Assembly: GCA_001618605.1 (NCBI GenBank)
Contig: LKHC01000017.1
Coordinates: forward strand, 1 to 64,000
Direction of reading: 5' to 3'
DNA length: 64,000 nt
Source: Candidatus Fermentibacter danicus
GTDB lineage: Bacteria > Fermentibacterota > Fermentibacteria > Fermentibacterales > Fermentibacteraceae
Each line of letters begins with the position of its first letter. Position 1 is the first letter of the stretch. This document shows, piece by piece, positions 34,068 to 42,709 of this stretch. The position numbers were made by a program, and so were the translations under genes. The notes under the pieces were generated by a model. The model was not told the DNA's origin and searched no databases. It saw nothing but the letters and a program-made list of their open reading frames with translations.

Positions 34068-35553
34068 GGACATCCCCTCCGTTTTCGCGATTATCGTCAA
34101 CCCCGGCTTCTCCGCAAGTCTCGTCCCGCCTGCGGCCGCTCGATAGAACCGCCGCCAGCGCCACCACTCTCACCGAAGCGAACTGCATCACCCTCCTGAT
34201 AACCGCCGTGAACGGCCTCGCCATGGGCTCCTCGACCCAGAACAGCGGGATGATGGCGGTGAGCCTCAGCACCCCGGTCAGGAAGAATAGGACCTGCATC
34301 GGGTGGAAGATGTATTCGCCTATCATGGCGTATTGCGGCATGTAGATCCCCGACAGGAGCATGGTCGCCATCATGCCGGCCCCGCAGACGGCCGCGTACA
34401 GCCCGGAGTAGGCCTGCCGCCCGGAAGGCGGGGCGATGGAGAGTACGAAATTGGTGGAGACGACGGCTGCTCCCGCCCACATCGTGCCGGACAGGACGGC
34501 CTCCACGAAGATTAGCCAGATCGTCCCCGGGCCGGCCGCCACCCAGAGCATCGGGTTGATCGCGCCGAGTATGATCGCGAACGCCATCGCGTTCCTGTTG
34601 CCCCACCTGTCTATGAACCTTCCCCAGACCCTGAGGGAGATCATCGCGGCCACGGTGCTCAGCGTGCCGTAGATCTGTATCATGAAAACGCTCATGCCCA
34701 GAACGCTTATCATGAACGGCTGCCAGAAGGGCGCGCCCACTCCGATGGCGAGCATCCACCACAGGCCGAACAGGGCGAGCTTCCTGAAGTTCGCGTCGCG
34801 CAGGGGGGAGGTCATCATGGAGAGAAGCGGCTCGGTCTCGACCTCCTTGGCCCTTTCCGGCTGCCGCTTGAGGATCGTGAGGCCGAACAGTCCCAGGCAG
34901 CCGGCGAGGATGAACAGGAACAGATAGGCGTAATGCGCGTAGCGATGCAGGCCGGGCGGGGCCGGCACCCCCAGCGGCCCGAGCAGGATCGTGATCCGTC
35001 CGGCCAGGCCTCCCGGAGAGGCATCGAACATGTCCACGAAGATTCCGAATACGATCCCTACGGCAAGGCCGGCCAGCATGAGGATCTGGTTCCTTCTGGC
35101 GAAGAACCGGCCCCTGATCCTCGTCGGGACCATGTCCCCGATCCAGCCTATCCATGCGTTGGTCGATACCGCCTGCAGGGCCGTGGACGCCGCGAATGCC
35201 GCAAGGAAGGCGTTTATCGGGGCTCCGCCCGTGAGCAGGAACGGCAGCATGCCGAACACGGGCGTGATCCCGCGCCCGAGGGCGGCGAGCAGGATTACGG
35301 CGCGCTTCCGCCTGGTGAGGGATCTGGTAAGCACCACTCCCAGCGGCTGGAAGAGCTGCGACACCTGCCCGGCCGCGGAGAGCATTCCGAAATGAACCGG
35401 CCCGGCCCCCATCAGTATCGCGAGTTTCGTGAGGAATACGGAGCCGGGCCCGGCGAGGCTCGTGAATACCTGGGAGAAGAGCCCCTCGGTGATCGAGATG
35501 TCTATCGTCTGGCGCAGCTCGGAGCCGCCGCCCTCTTTTCCCGCCGACTGCAT
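34057..35553 (-). CDS. MFS-family transporter
   Basis: 498 residues with 12 predicted helices. The N-terminal stretch ITEGLFSQVFTSLAGPGSVF and the loop TRSLTRRKRAVILLAALGRG (a degenerate MFS motif A between helices 2 and 3) support the major facilitator superfamily. GDMVPTRIRGRFFARRNQIL between helices 4 and 6 matches the family of 'MFS transporters' found in FCB and Planctomycetes genomes with unknown substrates. A cytosolic loop follows LKRQPERAKEVETEPLLSM. It is read with the MscS-type gene (11-bp overlap). Substrate unknown. Confidence 0.85.
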   Translation of the reverse strand: MQSAGKEGGGSELRQTIDISITEGLFSQVFTSLAGPGSVFLTKLAILMGAGPVHFGMLSAAGQVSQLFQPLGVVLTRSLTRRKRAVILLAALGRGITPVFGMLPFLLTGGAPINAFLAAFAASTALQAVSTNAWIGWIGDMVPTRIRGRFFARRNQILMLAGLAVGIVFGIFVDMFDASPGGLAGRITILLGPLGVPAPPGLHRYAHYAYLFLFILAGCLGLFGLTILKRQPERAKEVETEPLLSMMTSPLRDANFRKLALFGLWWMLAIGVGAPFWQPFMISVLGMSVFMIQIYGTLSTVAAMISLRVWGRFIDRWGNRNAMAFAIILGAINPMLWVAAGPGTIWLIFVEAVLSGTMWAGAAVVSTNFVLSIAPPSGRQAYSGLYAAVCGAGMMATMLLSGIYMPQYAMIGEYIFHPMQVLFFLTGVLRLTAIIPLFWVEEPMARPFTAVIRRVMQFASVRVVALAAVLSSGRRRDETCGEAGVDDNRENGGDVHAP

Positions 35554-35572
35554 GGCTCCCCCTGAATGGCTG

Positions 35573-35609
35573 GCCCGGAACGGGCGACGGGAATCTAACC
35601 GTTCCGGGC
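35573..35609. repeat. 11-bp perfect inverted repeat between two minus-strand genes
   Basis: GCCCGGAACGG (35573-35583) and CCGTTCCGGGC (35599-35609) can pair around a 15-nt loop. No T tract follows, so it is not a standard terminator. It lies just upstream of the MFS gene start and just downstream of the small exported protein's stop, and could be a processing or attenuation hairpin. Confidence 0.5.
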
Positions 35610-35629
35610 GGTCCCGGGGGCGGCCGGCA

Positions 35630-36100
35630 TCACAGGGGCGTTTCGCCGTAGTAGTCCATCAGGCGCCACCTGCCGTGCTCGCGACGCAGCTCCACGGTGA
35701 TCGTGCCCTCGTTCCCCATGAAGGAGTAGGCCACGGGCAGGAGCGCGCGCGAACCGTCCAGTTCGGCTGTCCCGATCTCGTATTCCACCATCGCCATGAG
35801 CCCCAGGAAGGCGTCGGAGGTGAGAACGCCGCCCAGCAGCGCCCTGGGATCGGTGTCGCCGACCGTGGCGGGATCGACCTCGACTCCGAATCTGGATATC
35901 AGGTCGGCCAGCATGACCGGGTCGGCCGCCGCCATCGAATCGACGATTCCGAACGCCCTCCCGGAGAGGAGAGACAGGGCGGTGGAACTGTCCCTAACGG
36001 TCACGGCGTGCAGGAATCGCTCGAGTACGCGCTCGGGGCCCGTGCCCTGCGGGGAGGGGCCGGACTGGAGGAGTGAAAGCGAAAGGAGCAATGCTATCAA
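35630..36100 (-). CDS. Small exported protein of unknown function
   Basis: 156 residues from TTG 36100, with AGAGG 7 nt upstream. The first 13 residues (MIALLLSLSLLQSG) are a short signal peptide. The rest reads RVLERFLHAVTVRDSSTALS, then ends VELRREHGRWRLMDYYGETP. This alpha-helical start and final 'GRWRLxDY' strand match the SnoaL/DUF4878-like NTF2 fold common in periplasmic proteins, but I cannot assign a function. It is divergent from der. Confidence 0.6.
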   Translation of the reverse strand: MIALLLSLSLLQSGPSPQGTGPERVLERFLHAVTVRDSSTALSLLSGRAFGIVDSMAAADPVMLADLISRFGVEVDPATVGDTDPRALLGGVLTSDAFLGLMAMVEYEIGTAELDGSRALLPVAYSFMGNEGTITVELRREHGRWRLMDYYGETPL

Positions 36101-36132
36101 GTCTTCACCTCTTTCCCGGGCCGGCCGCGAGG

Positions 36133-36161
36133 TTCCCGCGCGGGCCCGATGCCCGTATAAT
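36133..36161 (+). promoter_or_regulatory. Possible promoter of der operon
   Basis: A perfect TATAAT at 36156-36161 lies 24 bp before the der start. The -35 at 17-bp spacing is a poor TTCCCG (36133-36138). AGGAGG (36173-36178) precedes the ATG. Confidence 0.45.
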
Positions 36162-36184
36162 CACCGTCCTGCAGGAGGAGATCG

Positions 36185-37483
36185 ATGGCAGCACCGACGG
36201 TGGCGATCATAGGCCGGGTGAACGTGGGCAAGTCCACCCTGTTCAACCGTATCGTAGGCGGCAGCTCCGCCATAGTTTCGGACTTTCCCGGCGTAACCAG
36301 GGACAGGAATATCGCCCTGGCGAGCTGGGCCGGCCACGACTTCTTCGTAGTCGATACGGGCGGTCTTGTTCCAGGCAGCGAGGACCCGATGCAGTCGGCC
36401 ATCGAGAGGCAGGTGGGTTTCGCCATCGAGGAATCCGACGCCGTCATTCTCGTAGTCGACGGTTCCTCCGGGCCGCATCCCTTCGACGCCACCGCCGCGG
36501 ACCTGATCCGGCGGTCCGGCAGGCCCGTGGTCCTGGCCGTGAACAAGGGTGAGAGTCAGCGCGTGATGCACTCCGCGCACGAGTTCTACTGCCTCGGACT
36601 CGGCGAGCCCATCGCGGTCAGCGCCCTCCACGGCACCGGCTCCGGCGATCTGCTGGACGCGCTGGTGGCGCTCCTTCCCAGGGAGGAGCACGAGGAGGTG
36701 GAGGCGGTGTCGCTGGCCATAGTCGGCAAGCCCAACGTCGGAAAGAGTTCGCTGTACAACAGGCTCGCGGGGGCGGAGCGCGGGATCGTCTCCGAGGTTC
36801 CCGGCACCACCCGGGACGCGACCGACACCATGGTGCACTGGAAGGACAGGGTCTTCCGGCTGGTCGACACCGCCGGGCTCAGGCGCACCGCGAGGCGCAT
36901 GGAGGATCTCGAGTTCTACAGCACCCTCCGGACCTGGAAGAGCCTGGATAGATCCGACGTGGTCCTCGTGCTCATGGACGGGAACGAACCCCCGTCCGTG
37001 CAGGATCTGAGGATCGCCGGCAAGGCCTGGGAGATGGGCCGGGGCCTGATCATCGGCGTGAACAAGCTCGACCTCGGCTTCGACAGGAAGGTCTGGCTGG
37101 ACGCCCTGCTCGACAGGTTCCACCCCGCCAGATGGGTGCCGGTCATGTTCTTCTCGGCACTGACGGGCGCTGGGGTCGGCAGGATTCTGCCCATGGCGGC
37201 CAGGGTCTCGGACGACAGGGCCATGGCCCTGCCGACATCCGAGATAAACCGGAAGCTGGAGGAGGCGATAGAGGCCGTTCAGCCGCCGTCCCCGAAGGGG
37301 AAGCCCCTGCGCTTCTTCTATGCCACCCAGATAACCTCGAAGCCCCCGAGGCTGCTGATATTCACGAACCGCCCGGACGAGATTCCCGAGCACTACAGGC
37401 GCTACATCGACAACGCCATGAGGGAGCTGCTGGGGCTGAAGGGCGTTCCGCTCCGGATCATCTACAGGAAGCGTGAGCACTAG
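36185..37483 (+). CDS. der: Ribosome-assembly GTPase Der (EngA)
   Basis: 432 residues with two tandem GTPase domains. The first has GRVNVGKSTLFNRIV, DTGG and VNKGE; the second has GKPNVGKSSLYNRLAGAE, DTAGLRRTAR and VNKLD. A C-terminal KH-like domain ends RYIDNAMRELLGLKGVPLRI. All nucleotide-binding residues are present. Der acts in 50S subunit maturation. ATG 36185 sits 6 nt after GGAGG. plsY follows with an overlapping GTG, the arrangement also seen in other bacteria. Confidence 0.98.
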   Translation: MAAPTVAIIGRVNVGKSTLFNRIVGGSSAIVSDFPGVTRDRNIALASWAGHDFFVVDTGGLVPGSEDPMQSAIERQVGFAIEESDAVILVVDGSSGPHPFDATAADLIRRSGRPVVLAVNKGESQRVMHSAHEFYCLGLGEPIAVSALHGTGSGDLLDALVALLPREEHEEVEAVSLAIVGKPNVGKSSLYNRLAGAERGIVSEVPGTTRDATDTMVHWKDRVFRLVDTAGLRRTARRMEDLEFYSTLRTWKSLDRSDVVLVLMDGNEPPSVQDLRIAGKAWEMGRGLIIGVNKLDLGFDRKVWLDALLDRFHPARWVPVMFFSALTGAGVGRILPMAARVSDDRAMALPTSEINRKLEEAIEAVQPPSPKGKPLRFFYATQITSKPPRLLIFTNRPDEIPEHYRRYIDNAMRELLGLKGVPLRIIYRKREH

Positions 37484-38085
37484 TGAACCCTCTCGACGCC
37501 ATACTGCCTGCGGCTGGATTCCTCTCCGGCTCGATCCCCTGGAGCTTCCTCGCAGCCAGGTCGAGGGGCGTGGACCTCAGGAAGACAGGCTCCGGCAACG
37601 TGGGGGCCACCAATCTGTTCCGCTCGTGCGGCAGAACCGTGGGAGCGGTCGGCCTGCTTCTCGACGCCCTGAAGGGGGCGGTCCCCGCGCTCGCGTCCCG
37701 GCTCCTGGGCCTGGGGGACATCGTCCTCGCGGCGACCGTCGTAGCCGCCGTGCTGGGACACGTGTTCACCCCCTGGCTTGGCTTCAGGGGCGGGAAGGGA
37801 GTTGCCACCGCCCTCGGGGGAGTCGCCGTGATGGCCCCTGTGCCTCTCCTCATCGCGCTTGCGGCCTTCGTCGTCGTCCTCCTGATCTGGCGCCTGGTGT
37901 CACTCGCGTCGATCGTCGCCGCCCTCGTGCTGGTCGCGGCGTCCATCCTGCCGCCGGGAGGCGGCAGCGGCCTGCCGGGACGGATCGCATGCCTCCTGAT
38001 AGCAGCCCTCATACTGGTGCGGCATGCGGGGAACCTGGGCCGGATCCTGGCGGGGACCGAGAAGAGGCTCTGGGGGGCCATGTGA
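37483..38085 (+). CDS. plsY: Acyl-phosphate:glycerol-3-phosphate acyltransferase PlsY
   Basis: 200 residues, five helices, with the three conserved PlsY motifs: GSIPWSFLAARSRGVDLRKT, GSGNVGATNLFRSCG, and LDALKGAVPAL together with HVFTPWLGFRGGKGVATALG. The enzyme makes lysophosphatidic acid from acyl-phosphate and glycerol-3-phosphate in the inner membrane. The start is a GTG overlapping the last base of the der stop (TAGTG). It also overlaps the following gene by 4 bp, tying phospholipid synthesis to the surface-glycan export genes in one transcript. Confidence 0.97.
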   Translation: MNPLDAILPAAGFLSGSIPWSFLAARSRGVDLRKTGSGNVGATNLFRSCGRTVGAVGLLLDALKGAVPALASRLLGLGDIVLAATVVAAVLGHVFTPWLGFRGGKGVATALGGVAVMAPVPLLIALAAFVVVLLIWRLVSLASIVAALVLVAASILPPGGGSGLPGRIACLLIAALILVRHAGNLGRILAGTEKRLWGAM

Positions 38086-38861
38086 GGATCGTCCGCCCGG
38101 GAACCGCGCTTCTGCTTTCGAGCCTCGCCGCCAAGGAACTGAAGGTCAGGTACAAGCGCTCCATGCTCGGGTTCGCATGGTTCCTGCTCAAGCCCGTCTT
38201 CAGCACCGCCGTCTATACGGTCGTGTTCACGCGGATCATCAGGTTCGGCGGCGAGATCGAGCACTATTCCCTCTTCCTCCTGACCGGGCTCCTCGTGTGG
38301 AACTTCTTCGCCTCCTCCCTGAACGCCTCCACCACGAGCCTGCTCGACAACACCCGGCTGATCAGGAGCATCAGGTTTCCGAGGGCGGTGCTCCCCGCCG
38401 CGAGCGTGGCGGCGAACGCCGTTCACCTCCTCCTGGCGCTGCTTGTAGCCGAGGCGATGCTGGCGGCCTTCGGGCATCCCGTCACCCCGGCTCTCGCCGC
38501 GTTGATCCCGGCTGTCGCGCTTCTCCTGGTCATGACTACCGGGATCGCTCTCGCCCTCTCCGTCTGGAACGTCTATCTACGCGACGTCTCCCAGGCGGTG
38601 GAGGTTCTCCTGCTGGCCTGGTTCTACACCTCGCCGGTCATCTATCCCCTCGGCGCCGGAATGCTCCCGGAGAGAGCCGAGGCCGTGATCCGCTGGAATC
38701 CCGTGTCGGGAGCGCTCTGCGTCGTACACTCGGTCATGTACGAAGGCTCCTGGCCGCCCTCCTGGTGCTGGCTGTCCCTCTCCGTCTGGGCCTTGCTCCT
38801 CTTCGCCGGAGGGCTCGCGGCCTTCAAGGCAGCGGAGCCCGCCGTGGTAAAGGAGCTGTGA
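38082..38861 (+). CDS. Polysaccharide ABC-2 permease (Wzm/TagG type)
   Basis: 259 residues from GTG 38082, overlapping the plsY stop. SSLAAKELKVRYKRSMLGFA followed by WFLLKPVFSTAVYTVVFTR is the conserved N-terminus of O-antigen/teichoic-acid export permeases. YLRDVSQAVEVLLLAWFYTS and PVIYPLG in the C-terminal half are also typical of the family. Six membrane segments are expected. With the ATPase that follows after 1 bp it forms the transporter that moves lipid-linked glycan across the inner membrane. Confidence 0.93.
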   Translation: MRIVRPGTALLLSSLAAKELKVRYKRSMLGFAWFLLKPVFSTAVYTVVFTRIIRFGGEIEHYSLFLLTGLLVWNFFASSLNASTTSLLDNTRLIRSIRFPRAVLPAASVAANAVHLLLALLVAEAMLAAFGHPVTPALAALIPAVALLLVMTTGIALALSVWNVYLRDVSQAVEVLLLAWFYTSPVIYPLGAGMLPERAEAVIRWNPVSGALCVVHSVMYEGSWPPSWCWLSLSVWALLLFAGGLAAFKAAEPAVVKEL

Positions 38862-38862
38862 G

Positions 38863-40071
38863 ATGACGGCGCCGGGGGCGGTCGAGTTCAGGGACGTCCG
38901 TCTCGATTACAGGATATTCCACGATCGGACGTCGAGCCTCTTCGAGGCGATGTCGAACCTCTTCAGCAGGCGCACGAGATCGGAGCATCTGAGGGCTCTC
39001 GACGGCGTGTCCTTCTCCATCGCTCCGGGGGAGGCGGTTGCGCTGATAGGTCCCAACGGGGCGGGAAAGTCGAGCACGCTGAAGCTGCTGGCCGGCATCT
39101 ACGGCCCCTCCTCCGGCACCGTGAAGACCGCCGGCAGGATCGCTTCCCTGCTCGATCTGGGCGTAGGCTTCCATCCCGAGCTGACCGGCCTCGAGAACCT
39201 GTACCTCAACGGCGCGCTCCTGGGCATCGACAGGCGCGGAATGACGCCCCTGATACCCGGCATAGCTTCCTTCGCCGGGCTGGAGCGATTCCTGGACACT
39301 CCCGTGAAGTTCTATTCCTCCGGGATGTTCATGCGCCTCGGCTTCAGCCTCGCCACCGCAGTAGAGCCCGACATACTACTCATCGACGAGGTCCTCGCCG
39401 TGGGCGACGCGGAGTTCCAGCAGAAGTGCCAGGACAGGATCTACGGGTTCAGGGGGACGGGGAGGACGATCGTCTTCGTCTCGCATGACCCCGCCGCGGT
39501 GAAGAGGCTCTGCGACAGGGCCATCTGGCTCGGCGACGGAAGGATCATGATGGACGGCCCGGTGCAGGACGTGCTGGCGGCCTACTCCGCCGCGCCCAGG
39601 GTCGGTACCGGGGCGATCGCCACGGCTCCCCGGGAGTGGGGGACGAGGGAGGTGCGTTTCGATTCGGTGGCCGTCACCGACTCCGCAGGAACCCCGGTGG
39701 CGTCGTTCGAGCCCGGCGGGAGCATCCGGGTTTCCGCGGAAGTCTCCACCTCGCTCCCCGGAGGGGTGGACGGGCTCGTATTCGGCTTTTCACTGCACAG
39801 GCCGGACGGGGAACGGGTCATAGGAACCAACAATCTCGAACTCAACGAGCCCCTGATATCCTTCGGAAGCAGGGCCCGTCTGGTGCTGGAGATAGACCTG
39901 GAGACGCTGGAGCCGGGGAACTACCTCCTCGGGCTGGCGCTCACCGATCCCTCGCGGGGGCGTGACTATCACTGGCAGGATTACTTCTATCCCGTCTCCC
40001 TGTCAGGCGGGAGGGTCGATCCGCCTCTGAAGCTCAGGAAGGCGACTTGGAAAACCATAGAGCGGTCCTGA
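38863..40071 (+). CDS. Polysaccharide ABC ATPase with Wzt C-terminal domain
   Basis: 402 residues. The first ~240 are the TagH/Wzt ATPase: GPNGAGKSSTLKLLAGIYGP (Walker A), KFYSSGMFMRLGFSLATAVE (signature), DILLIDEVLAVGDAEFQQKC (Walker B). Residues ~270-395 form a Wzt C-terminal-like beta-sandwich (VTDSAGTPVASFEPGGSIRV; VIGTNNLELN; ETLEPGNYLLGLALTD). In O8/O9a-type systems this domain recognises the finished, capped glycan, so export may need a terminal modification. The gene overlaps the next start by 25 bp. Confidence 0.95.
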   Translation: MTAPGAVEFRDVRLDYRIFHDRTSSLFEAMSNLFSRRTRSEHLRALDGVSFSIAPGEAVALIGPNGAGKSSTLKLLAGIYGPSSGTVKTAGRIASLLDLGVGFHPELTGLENLYLNGALLGIDRRGMTPLIPGIASFAGLERFLDTPVKFYSSGMFMRLGFSLATAVEPDILLIDEVLAVGDAEFQQKCQDRIYGFRGTGRTIVFVSHDPAAVKRLCDRAIWLGDGRIMMDGPVQDVLAAYSAAPRVGTGAIATAPREWGTREVRFDSVAVTDSAGTPVASFEPGGSIRVSAEVSTSLPGGVDGLVFGFSLHRPDGERVIGTNNLELNEPLISFGSRARLVLEIDLETLEPGNYLLGLALTDPSRGRDYHWQDYFYPVSLSGGRVDPPLKLRKATWKTIERS

Positions 40072-41336
40072 CGGCGGTCGCACTGGCCGTCACGATCCCC
40101 AGGCTGGCGCTGTTCTCGGCGCTGGGAGGCTATCTGCCCGAGCCGCCCAGGGATCAGGAGATCTACCTCAGGCTTGCGGGAAGCTTCCTGGACGGCGAAG
40201 GGCTGTCCTTTTCCGTGGACGAGCATCTCTACAAGGTGTCGAACAGCAGGTCCGACGACCCCATGGCGGCCTGGACGGCCGATCCGGACCTCGTCTTCGG
40301 GCTCGGCAGGGCCGGCGCCCCGTCCGCCCTGGTCGAGCCCGGATACCCGATGCTGCTGGCGGCCGTCATGTCGGTGGCGGGCAGGGTCTCCGGAGCCGTG
40401 TTCCTGGTCAATCTGATCGCGCAACTCCTCGGCGCATGGGCGATGACGCTGCTAGCCGCCAGGCTCTGGGGCGGCCGGAGGGGGATGCCGGCCGGACTCC
40501 TGTTCGCACTGTACCCCTACAACGTCTTCTATACCGCCAACGCCATGACCGAAGCCGTCCATATCGCCATGATCCCCGTCATCCTCCTCGCCACCGTGAG
40601 GGCCATGGACGGGAGATCGCGCTCCTCCCTGCCCGGTCTGGCGACCGGTCTGCTCTTCCTCGTCAGGAGCACGGCCCTGTTCATCCTGCCGGTGCAGGCC
40701 CTGTTCCTGTGGAAGGCCAGGGGATGGCGCGCGGCCGCGGCGGTCGTCGCCGGATTCATCCTGTGCGCGGCGCCCTGGGTGGCGCGGAACCGGATCGAGC
40801 TGGGGAGCCCGATCCTCCTGCCCACCAAGGGGTCGCTCAACCTCTGGATGAGGAACAATCCGGAGGCTCTCGCCCTGGAGGGGATCTCCGTGCCGGACTG
40901 GGTTCCGGTGAACTCCGCCGAACTGCTCGAGTACCCCGACGATTCACGGTTCATGACGGAGGTGGAGAGAAGCTCCGAGCTGGGAAGGAGATCCCTCGCA
41001 TTCATGATTGACAACCCCGCTCTGATGTGCTGGCTGACTGTGGAAAGGCTCGCCTCGTTCCTGTCCGCCGTCCCGTCGACGCCCTCGGGCATGGCCTGGA
41101 TTCCGGGAGCCCTGTTCTACGTCCCCGCGGCCTGCCTCGCCGGAGTGGCCTTCTACCGGTCGAGGAAATCCCGGGAGTCGGCGCTGCTCCTCTCGGTCTT
41201 CCTGCTCTACTGCGCGATGCACGCCATGAGCCACGGCGGCCTTCGCTACAGGCTGCCGGTCGATTCGATCCTCATGGCGGCGGCCGTCTCCGTGATCCCG
41301 CTCCGCGGCGGAGCAGACGGGGGAGCGGCGGCATGA
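40047..41336 (+). CDS. ArnT/PMT-like membrane glycosyltransferase
   Basis: 429 residues from TTG 40047 (AGGAAGG upstream), about ten helices. After the first helix the lumenal loop holds PRDQEIYLRLAGSFLDGEGL, with the acidic pair expected of GT-C catalytic sites. LAARLWGGRRGMPAGLLFAL and YPYNVFYTANAMTEAVHIAM are the membrane motifs seen in bacterial glycosyltransferase family 39/83-like proteins. The loop near residue 260 has PILLPTKGSLNLWMRNNPEA, shared with the related protein at 43425 (PTQGGVNLWESNGR). It probably transfers a sugar from a polyprenyl-phosphate donor on the periplasmic side. Overlaps wzt. Confidence 0.75.
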   Translation: MENHRAVLTAVALAVTIPRLALFSALGGYLPEPPRDQEIYLRLAGSFLDGEGLSFSVDEHLYKVSNSRSDDPMAAWTADPDLVFGLGRAGAPSALVEPGYPMLLAAVMSVAGRVSGAVFLVNLIAQLLGAWAMTLLAARLWGGRRGMPAGLLFALYPYNVFYTANAMTEAVHIAMIPVILLATVRAMDGRSRSSLPGLATGLLFLVRSTALFILPVQALFLWKARGWRAAAAVVAGFILCAAPWVARNRIELGSPILLPTKGSLNLWMRNNPEALALEGISVPDWVPVNSAELLEYPDDSRFMTEVERSSELGRRSLAFMIDNPALMCWLTVERLASFLSAVPSTPSGMAWIPGALFYVPAACLAGVAFYRSRKSRESALLLSVFLLYCAMHAMSHGGLRYRLPVDSILMAAAVSVIPLRGGADGGAAA

Positions 41337-42709
41337 GCGCCTTCGACAAGGTCCTGTTCGTCTTCCCTGAGACCAGGTATCCCTCCGGACAGCCCCCTCT
41401 CGGAATAGCATCGCTCTCAGCCGTCATGCGGCGGGAAGGCGACGCTGAGCCCTTCCTGTGCGACATGTCCTTCATGAAGAAACCGTTCGAGGAGTACAGG
41501 AGAATGCTCTCCTCGATCCGCCCGGATCTCGTGTCGATCACCGTCCTCACGCCGCAGCTCGACGCCGCGATGAAGGCGGTGGCGACGGCCCGGGAGGTCC
41601 TGCCGGACGCCTGCGTGATCCTGGGCGGCCCTCACGCCACCGTCCTGCCGGAGGAGACTCTGGAGAGGAGCGGAGCCGACCTCGTATATGCAGGCGAGGG
41701 CGAGCTGGGCTTCGCCCGGATTCTGAGCGGGGAGGATCCCGCGTCCATCCCCGGAAGCTGCCTGCGCCGGAACGGTTCGATCCTGAGAGTGCCCGGGCTG
41801 CTGCTGGTGGACGATCTCGACACCCTGCCCCTGCCCGACCGCAGCATCTTCGACATGGAGAAGTACTTCAGGAGCTGGTACTCAATGGACAGGGTCGATC
41901 CCTCGCTCAGGGGAACCTCCGTCATGGCCACGCGCGGATGTTCCTTCGGATGCACGTTCTGCCAGCCGACCCTCTCGGAGATCTTCGGCAGGAAGCTGAG
42001 GAAGAGATCCCCAGAGATGGTCGTGAACGAGCTGGAATCGCTCCGGTCCTCCTTCGGGATGACCGCTTTCATGTTCGAGGACTCCACGTTCATCCTGGAC
42101 AAGCAGTGGGTCCACAGGATCTGCGACCTGATGATATCGGCCGGGCTGGGCCTCAGATGGTGCTGCAACGTGCGCGCCGACCTGCTCGACCACGATCTTC
42201 TGGCCCACATGAAGGAGGCCGGGCTCGCCAAGATCAACATGGGTGTCGAGTCGGCCTCGCAGCGCGTTCTGGACGACATCTACAACAAGGGCATCACCGT
42301 CGAGGGCGTCCGCAGGGCGCTTTCGCTGGCCCGCGGAATGGGCATCGCCGTTCAGGGCTATTTCATGCTCGGCGCCCCGGGGGAGACGATCGAGGAGATG
42401 AGGGAGACGGTCCGCTTCGCCTCGTCCGAGCGCTTCGACGACGCTCTGTTCGACATCACCACCCCGTTCCCCCACACCGAACTCTGGAACAGGACCAGGC
42501 ACCTCGTCCGGAAGGATTACGCCGATTTCGACTGCTTCCATAGCTGCGTCTACGAACTGGAGGGGATCAGGCCCGGGGCGGTCGAGACGCTGAAGAAACT
42601 TGCATTCTGGAGGTTCTACCTGCATCCTTCCCGGATCATCAGAACCCTGTCCACGGTACTGGGTCCGAGGAGACTCTGGAGGACGCTTCTCAAGGTCAGG
42701 AGGGTATGA
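41333..42709 (+). CDS. B12-binding-type radical SAM enzyme (class B)
   Basis: 458 residues from ATG 41333 (ATGA overlap with the preceding gene). The N-terminal ~160 residues have a Rossmann-type cobalamin-binding fold (PSGQPPLGIASLSAVMRREG; VSITVLTPQLDAAMKAV; VILGGPHATVLPEETLERSG), though the DxHxxG motif is not clear. The radical SAM centre is RGCSFGCTFCQPTL (C-x3-C-x2-C), with later ESASQRVLDDIYNKG and YFMLGAPGETIEEM. The class modifies lipids, glycans or small molecules; the substrate here is unknown. A second member lies at 45791. Confidence 0.92.
   Translation: MSAFDKVLFVFPETRYPSGQPPLGIASLSAVMRREGDAEPFLCDMSFMKKPFEEYRRMLSSIRPDLVSITVLTPQLDAAMKAVATAREVLPDACVILGGPHATVLPEETLERSGADLVYAGEGELGFARILSGEDPASIPGSCLRRNGSILRVPGLLLVDDLDTLPLPDRSIFDMEKYFRSWYSMDRVDPSLRGTSVMATRGCSFGCTFCQPTLSEIFGRKLRKRSPEMVVNELESLRSSFGMTAFMFEDSTFILDKQWVHRICDLMISAGLGLRWCCNVRADLLDHDLLAHMKEAGLAKINMGVESASQRVLDDIYNKGITVEGVRRALSLARGMGIAVQGYFMLGAPGETIEEMRETVRFASSERFDDALFDITTPFPHTELWNRTRHLVRKDYADFDCFHSCVYELEGIRPGAVETLKKLAFWRFYLHPSRIIRTLSTVLGPRRLWRTLLKVRRV

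Noticed and set aside
37473-38081. Extension of the Wzm-type permease upstream through plsY in another frame
   Set aside because: The frame is open, but PlsY motifs are in its own frame. The permease family start fits GTG 38082.
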